A stretch of 64,000 nt of DNA from Eutreptiella sp. 'Long Island Sound 2002' (lineage: Eukaryota; Euglenozoa; Euglenophyceae; Eutreptiales; Eutreptiaceae), in NCBI GenBank assembly GCA_964036045.1, contig OZ038392.1, positions 42,704,978 through 42,768,977 on the forward strand, in the 5' to 3' direction. The notes below the pieces were generated by a model. That model was not told the origin of the DNA. It was given only the letters and a program-made list of their open reading frames with translations, and did no database searches. Position 1 is the first letter of the stretch. The number at the start of each line of letters is the position of its first letter. Position numbers and translations under genes: made by a program. Shown here one piece after another: positions 30,701-42,094 of this stretch.

Positions 30701-31154
30701 CCTGGGGGCAGTGGATAGTGCAACTCCTGCAATACACTGCCGCACTGTCTGGGGGCAGTGGGCAGCGGAACTCCTGCAATGCACTGCCTCACTGCCCTGG
30801 GGCAGTGGGCAGCGGAACTCCTGCAATGCACTGCCCCACTGCCTGGGGGCGGTGGGGAGTGCAACTCCTGCAATGCACTGCCTCACTGCCTGGGGGCAGT
30901 GGGCAGTGCAACTCCTGCAATGCACTGCCTCACGGCCCTGGGGCAGTGGGCAGCGGAACTCCTGCAATGCACTGCCCCACTGCCTGGGGGCATTGGGCAG
31001 TGCAACTTCTGCAATACACTGCCGCACCGCCTGGGGGCAGTGGGCAGCGCAACTCCTGCAATGCACTGCCTCACTGCCTGGGAGCAGTGGGCAGTGCAAC
31101 TCCTGCAATGCACCGCCTCACTGCCTGGGGGCAGTGGGCAGTGCAACTCCTGCA
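24775..31154 (+). repeat. 47-bp satellite array, block 4 (GTGCAACTCC subfamily)
   Basis: About 6.4 kb of the 47-bp satellite, dominated by GTGCAACTCCTGCAATGCAC and GGAACTCC variants, distinct from the GGACCTCC variants of blocks 1-3. It starts at the LINE-B truncation point and ends at CTCCTGCAATG, where the 94-bp satellite begins. No gene inside. Confidence 0.96.
26000..29470 (+). repeat. 1,699-bp tandem segmental duplication in the satellite
   Basis: Unit variants from about 26000 recur in the same order 1,699 bp later, at about 27699-29470, with few differences (for example T to C and single unit variants). The period is close to 36 units plus 7 bp. Part of the block appears a third time near 29990-30400. 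The duplicate is recent enough to be almost identical. Confidence 0.85.
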
Positions 31155-34100
31155 ATGGGTGGTCGGAGTGTAGTGCCGGGCCTGTGGGGATGTACTACTG
31201 GGCGCACCGGCCTGGGGGGATGGGGAGTCCAACCCAGGGGGTGGTCGGGGCATCCTTCAGGGCCTATGGGGGGCCATCATCTTCGGAGAACCGGGCGCAC
31301 CGGCCTGGGGGGGACGGGGAGTCCAGGCCAGGGGGTGGTCGGAGCCTCCTGCAGGGCCCATGGGGAGGCGTCATCTGCCAATAACCGGGCACACCGGCCT
31401 GGGGGGGACGGGGAGCCCAGCCCAGGGGGTGGTCGGAACCTCCTGCAAGGCCCATGGGGAGCCATCATCTTCCAATAACCGGGCGCACCGGCCTGGGGGG
31501 GACGGGGAGTCCAGCCCAGGGGGTGGTCGGAGCCTCCTGCCAGGCCAATGGGGGGCTACCTTCTTCAGAGAACCGGGCGCACCGGCCTTGGGGGGACGGG
31601 GAGTCCTGCCCAGGGGGTGTTCGGAGCCTCCTGCCGGGCCAATTGGGGGCCATCTTCTTCAGAGAACCGGGCGCACCGGCCCGGGGGGGACGGGGAGTCC
31701 TGCCCAGGGGGTGTTCGGAGTCTCCTGCCAGGCCAATGGGGGGCCATCTTCTTCAGAGAACCGGGCGCACCGGCCCGGGGGGGACGGGGAGTCCCGCCCA
31801 GGGGGTATTCGGAGCCTCCTGCCAGGGCAATGGGGGGCCATCTTCTTCAGAGAACCGGGCGCACCGGCCTGGGGGAGACGGGGAGTCCTGCCCAGGGGGT
31901 GTTCGGAGTCTCCTGCCAGGCCAATGGGGGGCCATCTTCTTCAGAGAACCGGGCGCACCGGCCCGGGGGGGACGGGGAGTCCTGCCCAGGGGGTGTTCGG
32001 AGTCTCCTGCAAGGCCAGTGGGGGGCCATCTTCTTCAGAGAACCGGGCGCACCGGCCCGGGGGGGACGGGGAGTCCTGCCCAGGGGGTATTCGGAGCCTC
32101 CTGCCAGGGCAATGGGGGGCCATCTTCTTCGGAGAACCGGGCGCACCGGCCTGGGGGGGACGGGGAGTCCTGCCCAGGGGGTGTTTGGAGCCTCCTGCCA
32201 GGCCAATTGGGGGCCATCTTCTTCAGAGCACCGGGCGCACCGGCCCGGGGGGGACGGGGAGTCCTGCCCAGGGGGTGTTCGGAGTCTCCTGCCAGGCCAA
32301 TGGGGGGCCATCTTCTTCAGAGAACCGGGCGCACTGGCCCGGGGGGGACGGGGAGTCCTGCCCAGGGGGTGTTCGGAGTCTCCTGCCAGGCCAATGGGGG
32401 GGCCATCTTCTTCAGAGAACCGGGCGCACCGGCCCGGGGGGGGACGGGGAGTCCTGCCCAGGGGGTGTTCGGAGTCTCCTGCCAGGCCAATGGGGGGCCA
32501 TCTTCTTCAGAGAACCGGGCGCACCGGCCCGGGGGGGACGGGGAGTCCTGCCCAGGGGGTGTTCGGAGTCTCCTGCCAGGCCAATGGGGGGCCATCTTCT
32601 TCAGAGAACCGGGCGCACCGGCCCGGGGGGGGACGGGGAGTCCTGCCCAGGGGGTGTTCGGAGTCTCCTGCCAGGCCAATGGGGGGCCATCTTCTTCAGA
32701 GAACCGGGCGCACCGGCCCGGGGGGGACGGGGAGTCCTGCCCAGGGGGTGTTCGGAGTCTCCTGCCAGGCCAATGGGGGGCCATCTTCTTCAGAGAACCG
32801 GGCGCACCGGCCCGGGGGGGACGGGGAGTCCTGCCCAGGGGGTATTCGGAGCCTCCTGCCAGGGCAATGGGGGGCCATCTTCTTCAGAGAACCCGGCGCA
32901 CCGGCCTGGGGCGGACGGGGAGTCCTGCCCAGGGAGTGTTCGGAGCCTCCTGCCAGGCCAATTGGGGGCCATCTTCTTCAGAGAACCGGGCGCACCGGCC
33001 CGGGGGGGACGGGGAGTCCTGCCCAGGGGGTGTTCGGAGTCTCCTGCCAGGCCAATGGGGGGCCATCTTCTTCAGAGAACCGGGCGCACCGGCCCGGGGG
33101 GGACGGGGAGTCCTGCCCAGGGGGTGTTCGGAGTCTCCTGCCAGGCCAATGGGGGGGCCATCTTCTTCAGAGAACCGGGCGCACCGGCCCGGGGGGGGAC
33201 GGGGAGTCCTGCCCAGGGGGTGTTCGGAGTCTCCCGCCAGGCCAATGGGGGGCCATCTTCTTCAGAGAACCGGGCGCACCGGCCCGGGGGGGACGGGGAG
33301 TCCTGCCCAGGGGGTGTTCGGAGTCTCCCGCCAGGCCAATGGGGGGCCAGTATCTTCGGAGAACCGGGCGCACCGGCCCGGGGGGGACGGGGAGTCCTGC
33401 CCAGGCGGTGTTCGGAGCCTCCTGCCAGGCCAGTGGGGGGCCAGTATCTTCGGAGAACCGGGCGCACCGGCCCGGGGGGGACGGGGAGTCCTGCCCAGGC
33501 GGTGTTCGGAGTCTCCTGCCAGGCCAAGGGGGGGCCATCTTCTTCAGAGAACCGGGCGCACCGGCCCGGGGGGGACGGGGATTCCTGCCCAGGGGGTGTT
33601 CGGAGTCTCCTGCCAGGCCAAGGGGGGGCCATCTTCTTTAGAGAACCGGGCGCACCGGCCCGGGGGGGACAGGGAGTCCTGCCCAGGGGGTGTTCGGAGT
33701 CTCCTGCCAGGCCAATGGGGGGCCATCTTCTTCAGAGAACCGGGCGCACCGGCCCGGGGGGGACGGGGAGTCCTGCCCAGGGGGTGTTCGGAGTCTCCTG
33801 CCAGCCCAAGGGGGGGCCATCTTCTTCAGAGAACCGGGCGCACCGGCCCGGGGGGGACGGGGAGTCCTGCCCAGGGGGTGTTCGGAGTCTCCTGCCAGGC
33901 CAATGGGGGGCCATCTTCTTCAGAGAACCGGGCGCACCGGCCCGGGGGGGACGGGGAGTCCTGCCCAGGGGGTGTTCGGAGTCTCCTGCCAGGCCAATGG
34001 GGGGCCATCTTCTTCAGAGAACCGGGCGCACCGGCCCGGGGGGGACGGGGAGTCCTGCCCAGGGGGTATTCGGAGCCTCCTGCCAGGGCAATGGGGGGCC

Positions 34101-34468
34101 ATCTTCTTCAGAGAACCGGGCGCACCGGCCCGGGGGGGACGGGGAGTCCTGCCCAGGGGGTGTTCGGAGTCTCCTGCCAGGCCAATGGGGGGGCCATCTT
34201 CTTCAGAGAACCGGGCGCACCGGCCCGGGGGGGATGGGGAGTCCTGCTCAGGGGGTGTTCGGAGTCTCCTGCCACGCCAAGGGGGGGCCATCTTCTTCAG
34301 AGAACCGGGCGCACCGGCCCGGGGGGGACGGGGAGTCCTGCCCAGGGGGTGTTCGGAGTCTCCTGCCAGGCCAAGGGGGGGCCATCTTCTTCAGAGAACC
34401 GGGCGCACCGGCCTGGGGGGGACGGGGAGCCCAGCCCAGGGGGTGTTCGGAGTCTCCTGCCAGGCCTG
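31155..34468 (+). repeat. 94-bp satellite array 2
   Basis: About 35 units of the 94-bp satellite, mostly the GAGTCCTGCCCAGGGGG and CCAGGCCAATGGGGGGCCATC form. Units differ by a few recurrent substitutions (TGTTCGGAGTCTCC versus TATTCGGAGCCTCC; GGCCAATG versus GGGCAATG) and by the length of the G7 or G8 run. 94 bp equals 3x31+1, so frames repeat every 282 bp and stay open on both strands. These are not genes. Confidence 0.96.
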
Positions 34469-34511
34469 TGGGTACTCCCTCCTACCTCTTAGCAGCAGCA
34501 GGCAAGTAAGC

Positions 34512-35066
34512 AGGCAGTACCGGGGGTCATAACCCCGGGGTAACAGTATCTGGGACTCAACGTGAGTCCTCTTAACCAGGAACAACCCCAAACACCGCCG
34601 GGGCTTAACTCCCGAACGTAACGGTGTTTGGGGCCCCCGTGGGCCTTATGAGCCCACGGAGTGTACTGAGGCGTGGCTACCAGCACTTAAAGTCTGGCCT
34701 GCCATACCCATTTCTGGGCTCGCCTCAGTACGGCCGGTCGAGTCCGGCTCTGGCGGTTGCGCACTAAACTGGCCCCGGGGGGGTGCCATTTACCCCGTTA
34801 AGCATTAGCTACGGCAGTAGGCACTATTCATTACGTTAGGGAATTACTCAGCGCATTTGTTTACCCCGCAGACATGCCCCTTCTAGTGGTGCGCTCACCT
34901 TTGGGGCTGCCTTTGGGGGATCGGGGGCTGTTACCCCTCCCGGACGCCCTCCCTGGTGTTGGCGCCGGGGTGGTGGCCGGGGGGCCTTATACCGTACCTA
35001 AAGGATGTTGGATACCGATACCGGGGCGTCCAGCCGGACGGGGACAGGGACTGTTTCTTCCAACAT
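34512..35066 (+). repeat. Block S copy 2
   Basis: Second copy of the structured block at 21808-22344, again just downstream of a 94-bp array. All stems are retained: 34520-34525 with 34533-34538; 34553-34559 with 34563-34569; CCCCAAACACCG/CGGTGTTTGGGG (34586-34597 with 34622-34633); 34637-34644 with 34652-34659; the 11-bp closing stem 34663-34673 with 34721-34731; and inner hairpins at 34680-34697 and 34707-34718. Loops differ (CTTTTAA to CTTATGA, ATTC to TTTC) while paired positions change in compensating ways. Confidence 0.75.
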
Positions 35067-35532
35067 ATTCCTCCACATATCCTTGCACATATTGCAGGGC
35101 GGGGGGTCGTTGTTGGGGCCCCCCGCGCATGTCCGGGCCTCGGCGCAGGCCGTCCCACTGGGGCCCCAGTCTCTCACCCCTCCCTCACCCACGCACACAC
35201 CCGGCACACCCGTCCCGGTCCCGCCGTTCCGTTGAAGCCCCTGTCCGGGGGCCTCCACTGGTCCGGATGTCTCGCGGCCGACCGCCGATGCGGGGCCCTG
35301 GAGGCGCGCCGCACGGGCGCTGCCAGCCTGAGAGATGGGCAGGGTCAGGGAGCGTGGTGGGGCAGGGGAGGCAGCAGGGAGCGCTCATAGGGGGGGGCGC
35401 ATGGGGGGGTCGCCGGGGTGCGCGCAGGGGCGGCAGCGGGGGGGGCTGAGGCTGGAGCGCGGGGGGGGGCGCATGTCCGGGCTCCTGCGTGGGCTGGTGC
35501 GCGAGCGGGCGTGTAGGGGAGGAGCGGAGGGG
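35067..35532. other. Spacer between S and T, copy 2, no gene seen
   Basis: G-rich spacer with only patchy similarity to 22345-23044. Open frames exist because stop codons are rare; none has recognisable domains. Confidence 0.55.
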
Positions 35533-35752
35533 GAGGCTAGGTCAGCCGTCCTCTATTGGGGGTCGCTGACCGTTCCCAGGGCTAAGGCGGCCGGTACTAG
35601 GGGCCGCGGGGTCCCTGGGGATGGTGCTTGGCACTGGGACGTGCGCGCACCCGACACTGTTAGTACACCGCCTATTGGCAGTGCCCGGGCCCTGTCGTCT
35701 GGGGCTTCGCACCCGGCACCCAGCCCATGGGTAGAGCTGGAGAGTACTCAGG
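35533..35752 (+). repeat. Block T copy 2
   Basis: Homologue of 23045-23262. The first stem is GGTCAGC (35540-35546) with GCTGACC (35565-35571), three base pairs changed relative to copy 1 but still fully paired. The block ends at GAGTACTCAGG next to (GGTGT)n, the same junction as copy 1. The second stem (CACCGCC/GGCAGTG) carries one mismatch here. Confidence 0.7.
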
Positions 35753-36180
35753 GTGTGGTGTGGTGTGGTGTGGTGTGGTGTGGTGTGGTGTGGTGTGGTG
35801 TGGTGTGGTGTGGTGTGGTGTGGTGTGGTGTGGTGTGGTGTGGTGTGGTGTGGTCCGGTTGGTCGTGGTGTGGTGTGGTGTGGTGTGGTGTGGTGTGCTG
35901 TGCTGTGCTATGTTGTGCTGTGCTGTGCTGTGCTGTGCTGTGCTGTGCTGTGCTGTGCTGTGCTGTGCTGTGCTCTGCTGTGCTGTGCTGTGCTGTGGTG
36001 CGGCGCGGCATGGTGTGGTGTGGTGTGGTGTGGTGTGGTGTGGTGTGGTGTGGTGTGGTGTGGTGTGGTGTGGTGTGGTTTGGTGTGGTGTGGTGTGGTG
36101 TGGTGTGGTGTGGTGTGGTGTGGTGTGGTGTGGTGTGGTGTGGTGTGGTGTGGTGTGGTGTGGTGTGGTGTGGTGTGGTG
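35753..36180. repeat. (GGTGT)n and (TGTGC)n microsatellite, about 430 bp
   Basis: Long pentanucleotide array. From about 35896 to 36000 the unit switches to TGTGC and then back. An interruption, GGTCCGGTTGGTCGTGG, sits near 35850; near-identical interruptions occur in the arrays at about 43540 and 46905. On the minus strand the array is the (ACACC)n tail of the LINE-B fragment that follows. Confidence 0.95.
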
Positions 36181-36484
36181 TGCCGAAGGCGCTGTTACCA
36201 AAGGGCAAAGGCCGGGATGTCTACCCACGGGTAAAGGTAAACGGGCTGGGCTGTGTGTGTTGTGTGCGCGCTGTGTGCAGGTGTGTTGTGGCATAGCCGG
36301 ACCAGTGCACTCTCGCACTTGGCCGACACTGCCTTGCCGACGCCTGCGCGCTGTCACACAGGGTCTCATTTGCCCACTGCACCCTGCGTGCCGCGCTGCA
36401 CCAACAGTGCCTTCTGTGTGGTGCCGCACTGCTTGGTGCTCTGCACCACACTGCACTGTGTGTGCCCTGCTGCACTGTTGCTCT
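36181..36484 (-). mobile_element. LINE-B 3'-end fragment (copy e)
   Basis: About 300 bp beginning on the plus strand with TGCCGAAGGCGCTGTTACC, the reverse complement of the LINE-B terminal motif. The first ~100 bp match copies a and b. Beyond GTGCGCGC it diverges from them but matches 43663-43961 almost throughout, so it is a second 3'-UTR subfamily. No coding remnant was recognised. Confidence 0.75.
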
Positions 36485-36950
36485 CTGCCTGGGCGCAGTG
36501 GGCAGTGGACCTCCTTCAATGCACTGCACCACTGCCTGGGCGCAGTGGGCAGTGGACCTCCTGCAACACACTGCCTCACTGCCGGGGGGCAGTGGGCAGT
36601 GGACCTCCTTCAATGCACTGCCCCACTGAATGGGGGCAGTGGGCAGTGGAACTCCTGCGATGCACTGCCCCTGTGCCCTGGGGGCAGTGGGCAGTGGAAC
36701 TCCTGCTATACACTGCCTCACTGCCTGGGGGCAGTGGGCAGTGGAACTCCTGCAACGCACTGCCTCACTGCCCTCGGGCAGTGGGCAGTGGAACTCCTGC
36801 CATACACTGCCCCTCTGCCCTGGGGGCAGTGGGCAGTGCAACTCCTGCAATACAGTGCCGCACTGCCTGGGGGCAGTGGGTAGTCAAACCCTTGCAATGC
36901 ACTGCCTCACTGCCCTGGGGGCAGTGGGCTGTGGACCTCCTGCAATGTTT
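36485..36950 (+). repeat. 47-bp satellite array, block 5
   Basis: About ten units, mixing GGACCTCC and GGAACTCC variants. It ends at CTCCTGCAATG, where it changes to the 94-bp satellite. Confidence 0.93.
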
Positions 36951-37099
36951 TGCACACCAGCCTGGGGGGACGGGGAGTCCAGCCCAGGGGGTGGTCGGAG
37001 TATTGTTCAGGGCCCATGGGGAGGCGGCATCGTCGTAGAGCCGGGCACACCGGCCCGGGGGGTACAGGGAGTCCTGCCCAGGGGGTGGTCGGACTATCA
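36951..37099 (+). repeat. 94-bp satellite, short array
   Basis: About one and a half units of the GGTGGTCGGAGTATTG and GGGCCCATGGGG form, ending abruptly at GGTCGGACTATCAG. Confidence 0.9.
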
Positions 37100-38689
37100 G
37101 AGGGCCGGAGGGAGGAAAGGTTGGATAGGGTCACGGGCTTGTTTCAGGGCTGGAGGGGGAGAGGGTGGGAGGGTGGGCATCCTGCGCCGTGCTGTGCTGT
37201 GCTGTGCTGTGTCGTGCTTCGCTGTGTTGTGCAGTGTGCTGCGATGTGTTGTGTGTTGTGCTGTGCTAGTGCCGAGAGAGCTCAGGTTGGGTTATGGGCT
37301 TGTTTTTGGGCTGGAAGGGCTGAGGGGGGGGGGGCGCTGGTTTGCGCTGTGTGCCGGTTTGAGGGCAGGATAGGGGGAGGGAGAGAGGGCAAGTCAGGGT
37401 TGTGGGCTGGTTTCTAGGCCGGATGGGCGGAGGGAGGGGGGGCTGGATAGGGTTATGGGCCTGTTGTAGGGCTGGATGGGCGGAGGGAGGAAAGGTGGGC
37501 ATCCTGCACTTGGCAAGGCATCCCACACCAGGTAGGGCATCCCGCACGTGGCAGGGCATCCCGCACCAGGCAGGGCATCCCGCACATGGCAGGGTTGACG
37601 GTGTGCTTGATGGTTCGCTTGATGGTGTGCTCGAGGGCGTGCATGATGGCGTCCGGCCTGGGGGGGACGGGGAGCCCAGCCCAGGGGGTGTTCGGAGTCT
37701 CTTGTAAGGCCAATGGGGGGCCATCTGCTTCAGAGAACCGGGCGCACCGGCCTGGGGGGGACAGGGAGCCCAGCCCAGGGGGTGGTCGGAGTCTCCTGTA
37801 AGGCCAATGGGGGGCCATCTGCGTCAGAGAACCGGGCGCACCGGCCTGGGGGGGACGGGGAGCCCAGCCCAGGGGGTGTTCGGAGTCTCCTGCCAGGCCA
37901 ATGGGGGGCCATCTTCTTTAGAGAACCGGGCGCACCTGCCTGGGGGGGACGGGGAGCCCAGCCCAGGGGGTGTTCGGAGTCTCCTGTAAGGCCAATGGGG
38001 GGCCATCTGCTTTAGAGAACCGGGCGCACCGGCCCGGGGGGGACGGGGAGCCCAGCCCAGGGGGTGTTCGGAGTCTCCTGTAAGGCCAATGGGGGGCCAT
38101 CTCTGCTAGGGCGGGGGCCCCTCACATCCGTCATGTCTTCCCTCCGGGGCCCTCTTTACCCGCACACCTGGACGCCTGCCACGAAGACCCCGCACTGGAG
38201 TCCCCTCGGTTTCGCGCCCGGGCTCCTGCGTTCAGGGCTGGAGGGGGAGAGGGTGGGAGGGTGGGCATTCTGCGCCGCGCTGTGTTGTGCTGTGTTGTGT
38301 TGTGCTTTGCTCTGTTGTGGTGTGTGCTGCGATATGCTGTGTGCTGTGCTGTGCTAGTGCTGAGAGAGCTCAGGTTGGGTTATGGGCTTGTTTTTGGGCT
38401 GGAAGGGCTGAGGGGGGGGGGAGCGCAGGTTTGCGCTGTGTGCCGGTTTGAGGGCAGGATAGGGGGAGGGAGAGAGGGCTAGTTAGGGTTGTGGGCTGGT
38501 TTCCAGGCCGGATGGGCGGAGGGAGGGGGGGCTGGATAGGGTTATGGGCCTGTTGTAGGGCTGGATGGGCGGAGGGAGGAAGGGTGGGCATCCTGCACTA
38601 GGCAAGGCATCCCACACCAGGCAGGGCATCCCGCACGTGGCAGGGCATCCTGCACCAAGGCAGGGCATCCCTCACATGGCAGGGTCGAC
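37100..38689. repeat. Duplicated G-rich segment flanking a 94-bp array
   Basis: A segment of about 500 bp (from 37135) recurs at about 38220, an offset near 1,085 bp. Both copies contain GCTGTGCTGTGC-type runs, GAGAGCTCAGGTTGGG, GGATGGGCGGAGGGAGG and a 19-bp repeat (GGCAGGGCATCCCGCACCA) about four times (37512-37592 and 38600-38687). Copy 1 ends in a few 12-bp minisatellite units and is cut off by the 94-bp array at 37654-38102; copy 2 runs on into the full minisatellite. 38103-38232 resembles 22677-22800. No gene was recognised. Confidence 0.75.
37654..38102 (+). repeat. 94-bp satellite array 3
   Basis: Nearly five units of the GTAAGGCCAATGGGGGGCC form, inserted between the two duplicated G-rich segments. 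Confidence 0.93.
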
Positions 38690-41600
38690 GGTGTGCTTGA
38701 TGGTTTGCTTGATGGTGTGCTCGAGGGCGTGCATGATGGCGTCCTCGATGGTGTGCTTGATGGTGTACTTGATGGAGTGCGCGATGGTGTACCTGATGGT
38801 GTGCTTCACGGTGTACGTGATGGCGCGATTGATGGCGTGCTCGATGGCGTGCTCGATGGTGTACTTGATGGCGTGCTTGGTAGTGTGCTCGATGACGCGC
38901 TCGATGGCGTGTTCGATGGTGTACTTGATGGCGTGCGTGATAGCGTGCTCGATGACGCGCTCGATGGCGTGTTCGATGGTGTACTTGATGGCGTGCTTGG
39001 TAGCGTGCCCCTTGGAATGGTCGATGGTGTGCTTGCTGGTGTGCTTGATGGTGTGCTCGAGGGCATGCATGATGGCATTCTCTATGGTGTGCTTGATGGT
39101 GTACTTGATGGCGTGCGTGATGGTGAACTTGATGGCGTGTTTGATGGTGTACGTGATGGCGTGGTCGATGGCGTGCTCGATGGCGTGCTTGACGGTGTAC
39201 GTGGTGGCGTGCTTGATAGCGTGCTTGATGACGTGCTTGATGGCGTGCTCGATGGTGTACTTGATGGCGTGCTTGTTAGTGTGCCCAATGGCATGGTCGA
39301 TGGTGTGCTTGATGGTGTGCTTGATGGTGTGCTCGAGGGCGTACATGATGGCGTCCTTGATGGTGCGCTTGATGGTGTACTTGATGGCGTGCGCGATGGT
39401 GGACTTGATGGCGTGTTTGATGGCGTACGTGATGGCGTGAATGATGGCGTGCTCGATGGCGTGCTCGATGGTGTACTGGATGGCGTGCTTGATAGCGTGC
39501 TCGATGACGTGCTCGATGGTGCGCTCGATGGTGTACTTGATGGCGTGCTTGTTAGCCTGCCCAATGGCTTGGTCGACGGTGTGCTTGATGGTGTGCTTGA
39601 TGGTGCGCTCGAGGGCGTGCATGATGGCGTTCTTGATGGTGCGCTTGATGGTGTACTTGATGGCGTGCGTGATGGTGTACTTGATGGCGTGTTTGATGGT
39701 GTACTTGATGGCGGGCTCGATAGCGTGCTCGATGACGTGCTCGATGGCGTGCTCGATGGTGTACTTGTTGGCGTGCTTGTTAGCGTGCCCAATGGCATGG
39801 TCGATGGTGTGCTTGATGGTTAGCTTGATGGTGTGCTCGAGGGCGTGCATGATGGCATTCTGGATGGCGTGTTTGATGGTGTACGTGATGGCGTGGTCGA
39901 TGGCGTGCTTGATGGCGTGCTTGATTGTGTACTTGATGGTGTGCTTGATAGCGTGCCCTTTGGCGCGGCCGATGGTGTGCTTGATGGTGTGCTTGATGGT
40001 GTGCTCGAGGGCGTGCACGATGGCGTCCTTGATGGTGCGCTTGATGGTGTACCTGATGGCGTGCTCGATGGTGTACTTGATGGCGCGATTGATGGTGTAC
40101 GTGACGGTGTACGTGATGGCGTGCTTAATAGCGTGCTCGATGACGTGCTGGATGGCGTGCTCGATGGTGTACTTGATGGCGTGCTTGTTAGCCTGCCCAA
40201 TGGTGTGGTCGATGGTGTGCTGGATGGTGTGGTTGAGGGCGTACATGATGGCGTTCTTGATTGTGCGCTTGATGGTGTACTTGATGGCGTGCTCGATGGT
40301 GTACTTGATGGCGTGCTTGATAGCGTGCTCGATGACGTGCTCGATGGCGTGCTCGATGGCGTACGTGATGGTCTGCTTGATAGCGTGCCCAATGGCGTGG
40401 TCGGTGGTGTGCTTGATGGTGTGCTTGGTGGCGTGCTCGAGGGCGTGCTTGATGGCGTTCTTGATGGCGTGATTGATGGTGTACGTGATGGCGTGGTCGA
40501 TGGCGTGCTTGATGGCGCGTGTGATGGTGTACTTGATGGCGTGCTGGACAGCGTGCCCGTGCTCGATGACGTGCTCGACGGCACGCCCGATGGTGTACTT
40601 CATGGCCTGCTTGATAGCGTGGTCGATGGTGTGCTTGATGGTGTGCTTGATGGTGTGCTTGATTGTGTGCATGACGGCGTCCTTGATGGTGCGCTTGATG
40701 GTGTACTTGATGGAGTGCGCGATGGTGTACTCGATGGCGTGTTTGATGGTGCACGTGGTGGCGTGCTCGATGGCGTGCTTGACGGTGTACGTGGTGGCGT
40801 GCTTGATGGCGTGCTCGATGATGTGCTCGATGGCGCGCTCGACGGTGCACTTGATGGCGTGCTTGATAGCATGCCCAATGGCGTGGCCGATGGTGTGCTT
40901 GATGGTGCGCTTGATGGTGTGCTCGAGGGCGTGCATGATGGCGTCCTTGATGGTGCGCTTGATGGTGTACCTGATGGTGTGCGCGATGGTGTACTTGATG
41001 GCGCGATTGATGGTGTACGTGATGGCGTGATTGGTGGCGTGCTTGATGGCGTGCTCGATGGTGTACTTGATGGCGTGCTTGTTAGCCTGCCCAATGACGT
41101 GGTCGATGGTGTGCTGGATGGTGTGCTTGATGGTGTGCTGGAGGGCGTACATGATGGCGTTCTTGATGGTGCGCTTGATGGTGTACTTGATGGCGTGCTC
41201 GATGGTGTACTTGATGGTGTGCTTGATAGCGTGCTCGATGGCGTGCTCGATGGTGTACTTGATGGCGTGCTTGTTAGCGTGCCCAATGGCGTGGTCGATG
41301 GTGTGCTTGATGGTGTGCTTGATGGTGTGCTCGAGGGCGTGCTTGATGGCGTTCTTGATGGCGTGATTGATGGTGTATGTGATGGCGTGGTCGATGGCGT
41401 GCTTGATGGCGCGTGTGATGGTGTACTTGATGGCGTGCTTGACAGCGTGCCCGTGCTCGATGACGTGCTCGACGGCACGCCCGATGGTGTACTTCATGGC
41501 CTGCTTGATAGCATGGTCGATGGTGTGCTTGATGGTGTGCTTGATGGTGTGCTTGATTGTGTGCATGACGGCGTCCTTGATGGTGCGCTTGATGGTGTAC

Positions 41601-42094
41601 TTGATGGCGTGCGCGATGGTGTACTCGATGGCGTGTTGGATGGTGCACGTGGTGGCGTGCTCGATGGCGTGTTCGATGGCGTGCCTGATGGTGTTCTTGA
41701 TGGCGTGCCTGAAAGCGTGCCCAATGGTGTTGTCGACGGTGTGCTTGATGGTGTGCTTGATGACGTGCTCGATGGCGTGCTCGATGGTGTACTTGATGGC
41801 GTGCTTGATAGCATGCTCGATGACGTGCTCGATGGCGTGCCCGATGGTGTACTCGATGGCGTGCTTGATAGCGTGCCCAATGGTGTTGTCGACGGTGTGC
41901 TTGATGGTGTGCTTGATGGTGTGCTCGAGGGCGTGCATGATGGCGTTCTTGATGGGGCGCTTGCTGGTGCACTTGATGGCGTGCGCGATGGTGTACTTGA
42001 TGGCGTGTTTGATGGTGTACGTGATGGCGCGGTCGATGGCGTGCTTGATGGCGTGCTCGATGGTGTACTTGATGGCGTGCTTGTTAGCGTGCCC
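38690..42094. repeat. 12-bp minisatellite, about 3.4 kb
   Basis: Tandem units of the form GATGGYGTRCTY with frequent variants (GAGGGCGTGCAT, GATAGCGTGCTC, GATGACGTGCTC). The period divides by 3, so the plus strand reads Leu-Asp-Gly-Val and the minus strand His-Ala/Thr-Ile-Lys/Glu without stops over kilobases. The commonest differences fall at the third codon position of the Leu-Asp-Gly-Val frame. A higher-order duplication of about 894 bp is visible (the GCCCGTGCTCGATGACG block at about 40556 recurs at about 41450). Confidence 0.95.

Noticed and set aside
24775-31154. CRISPR-like array
   Set aside because: The repeats are contiguous 47-bp units with no unique spacers, and the DNA is eukaryotic with no cas genes.
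31360-34509. Frames of about 700-1,050 codons in the 94-bp array
   Set aside because: Three overlapping plus-strand frames and many minus ones cover the same DNA with a 94-residue period; a repeat artefact, not a glycine-rich protein family.
35753-36208. Cys/Val/Trp-rich and His/Thr/Pro-rich repeat proteins
   Set aside because: Direct translation of (GGTGT)n and its complement.
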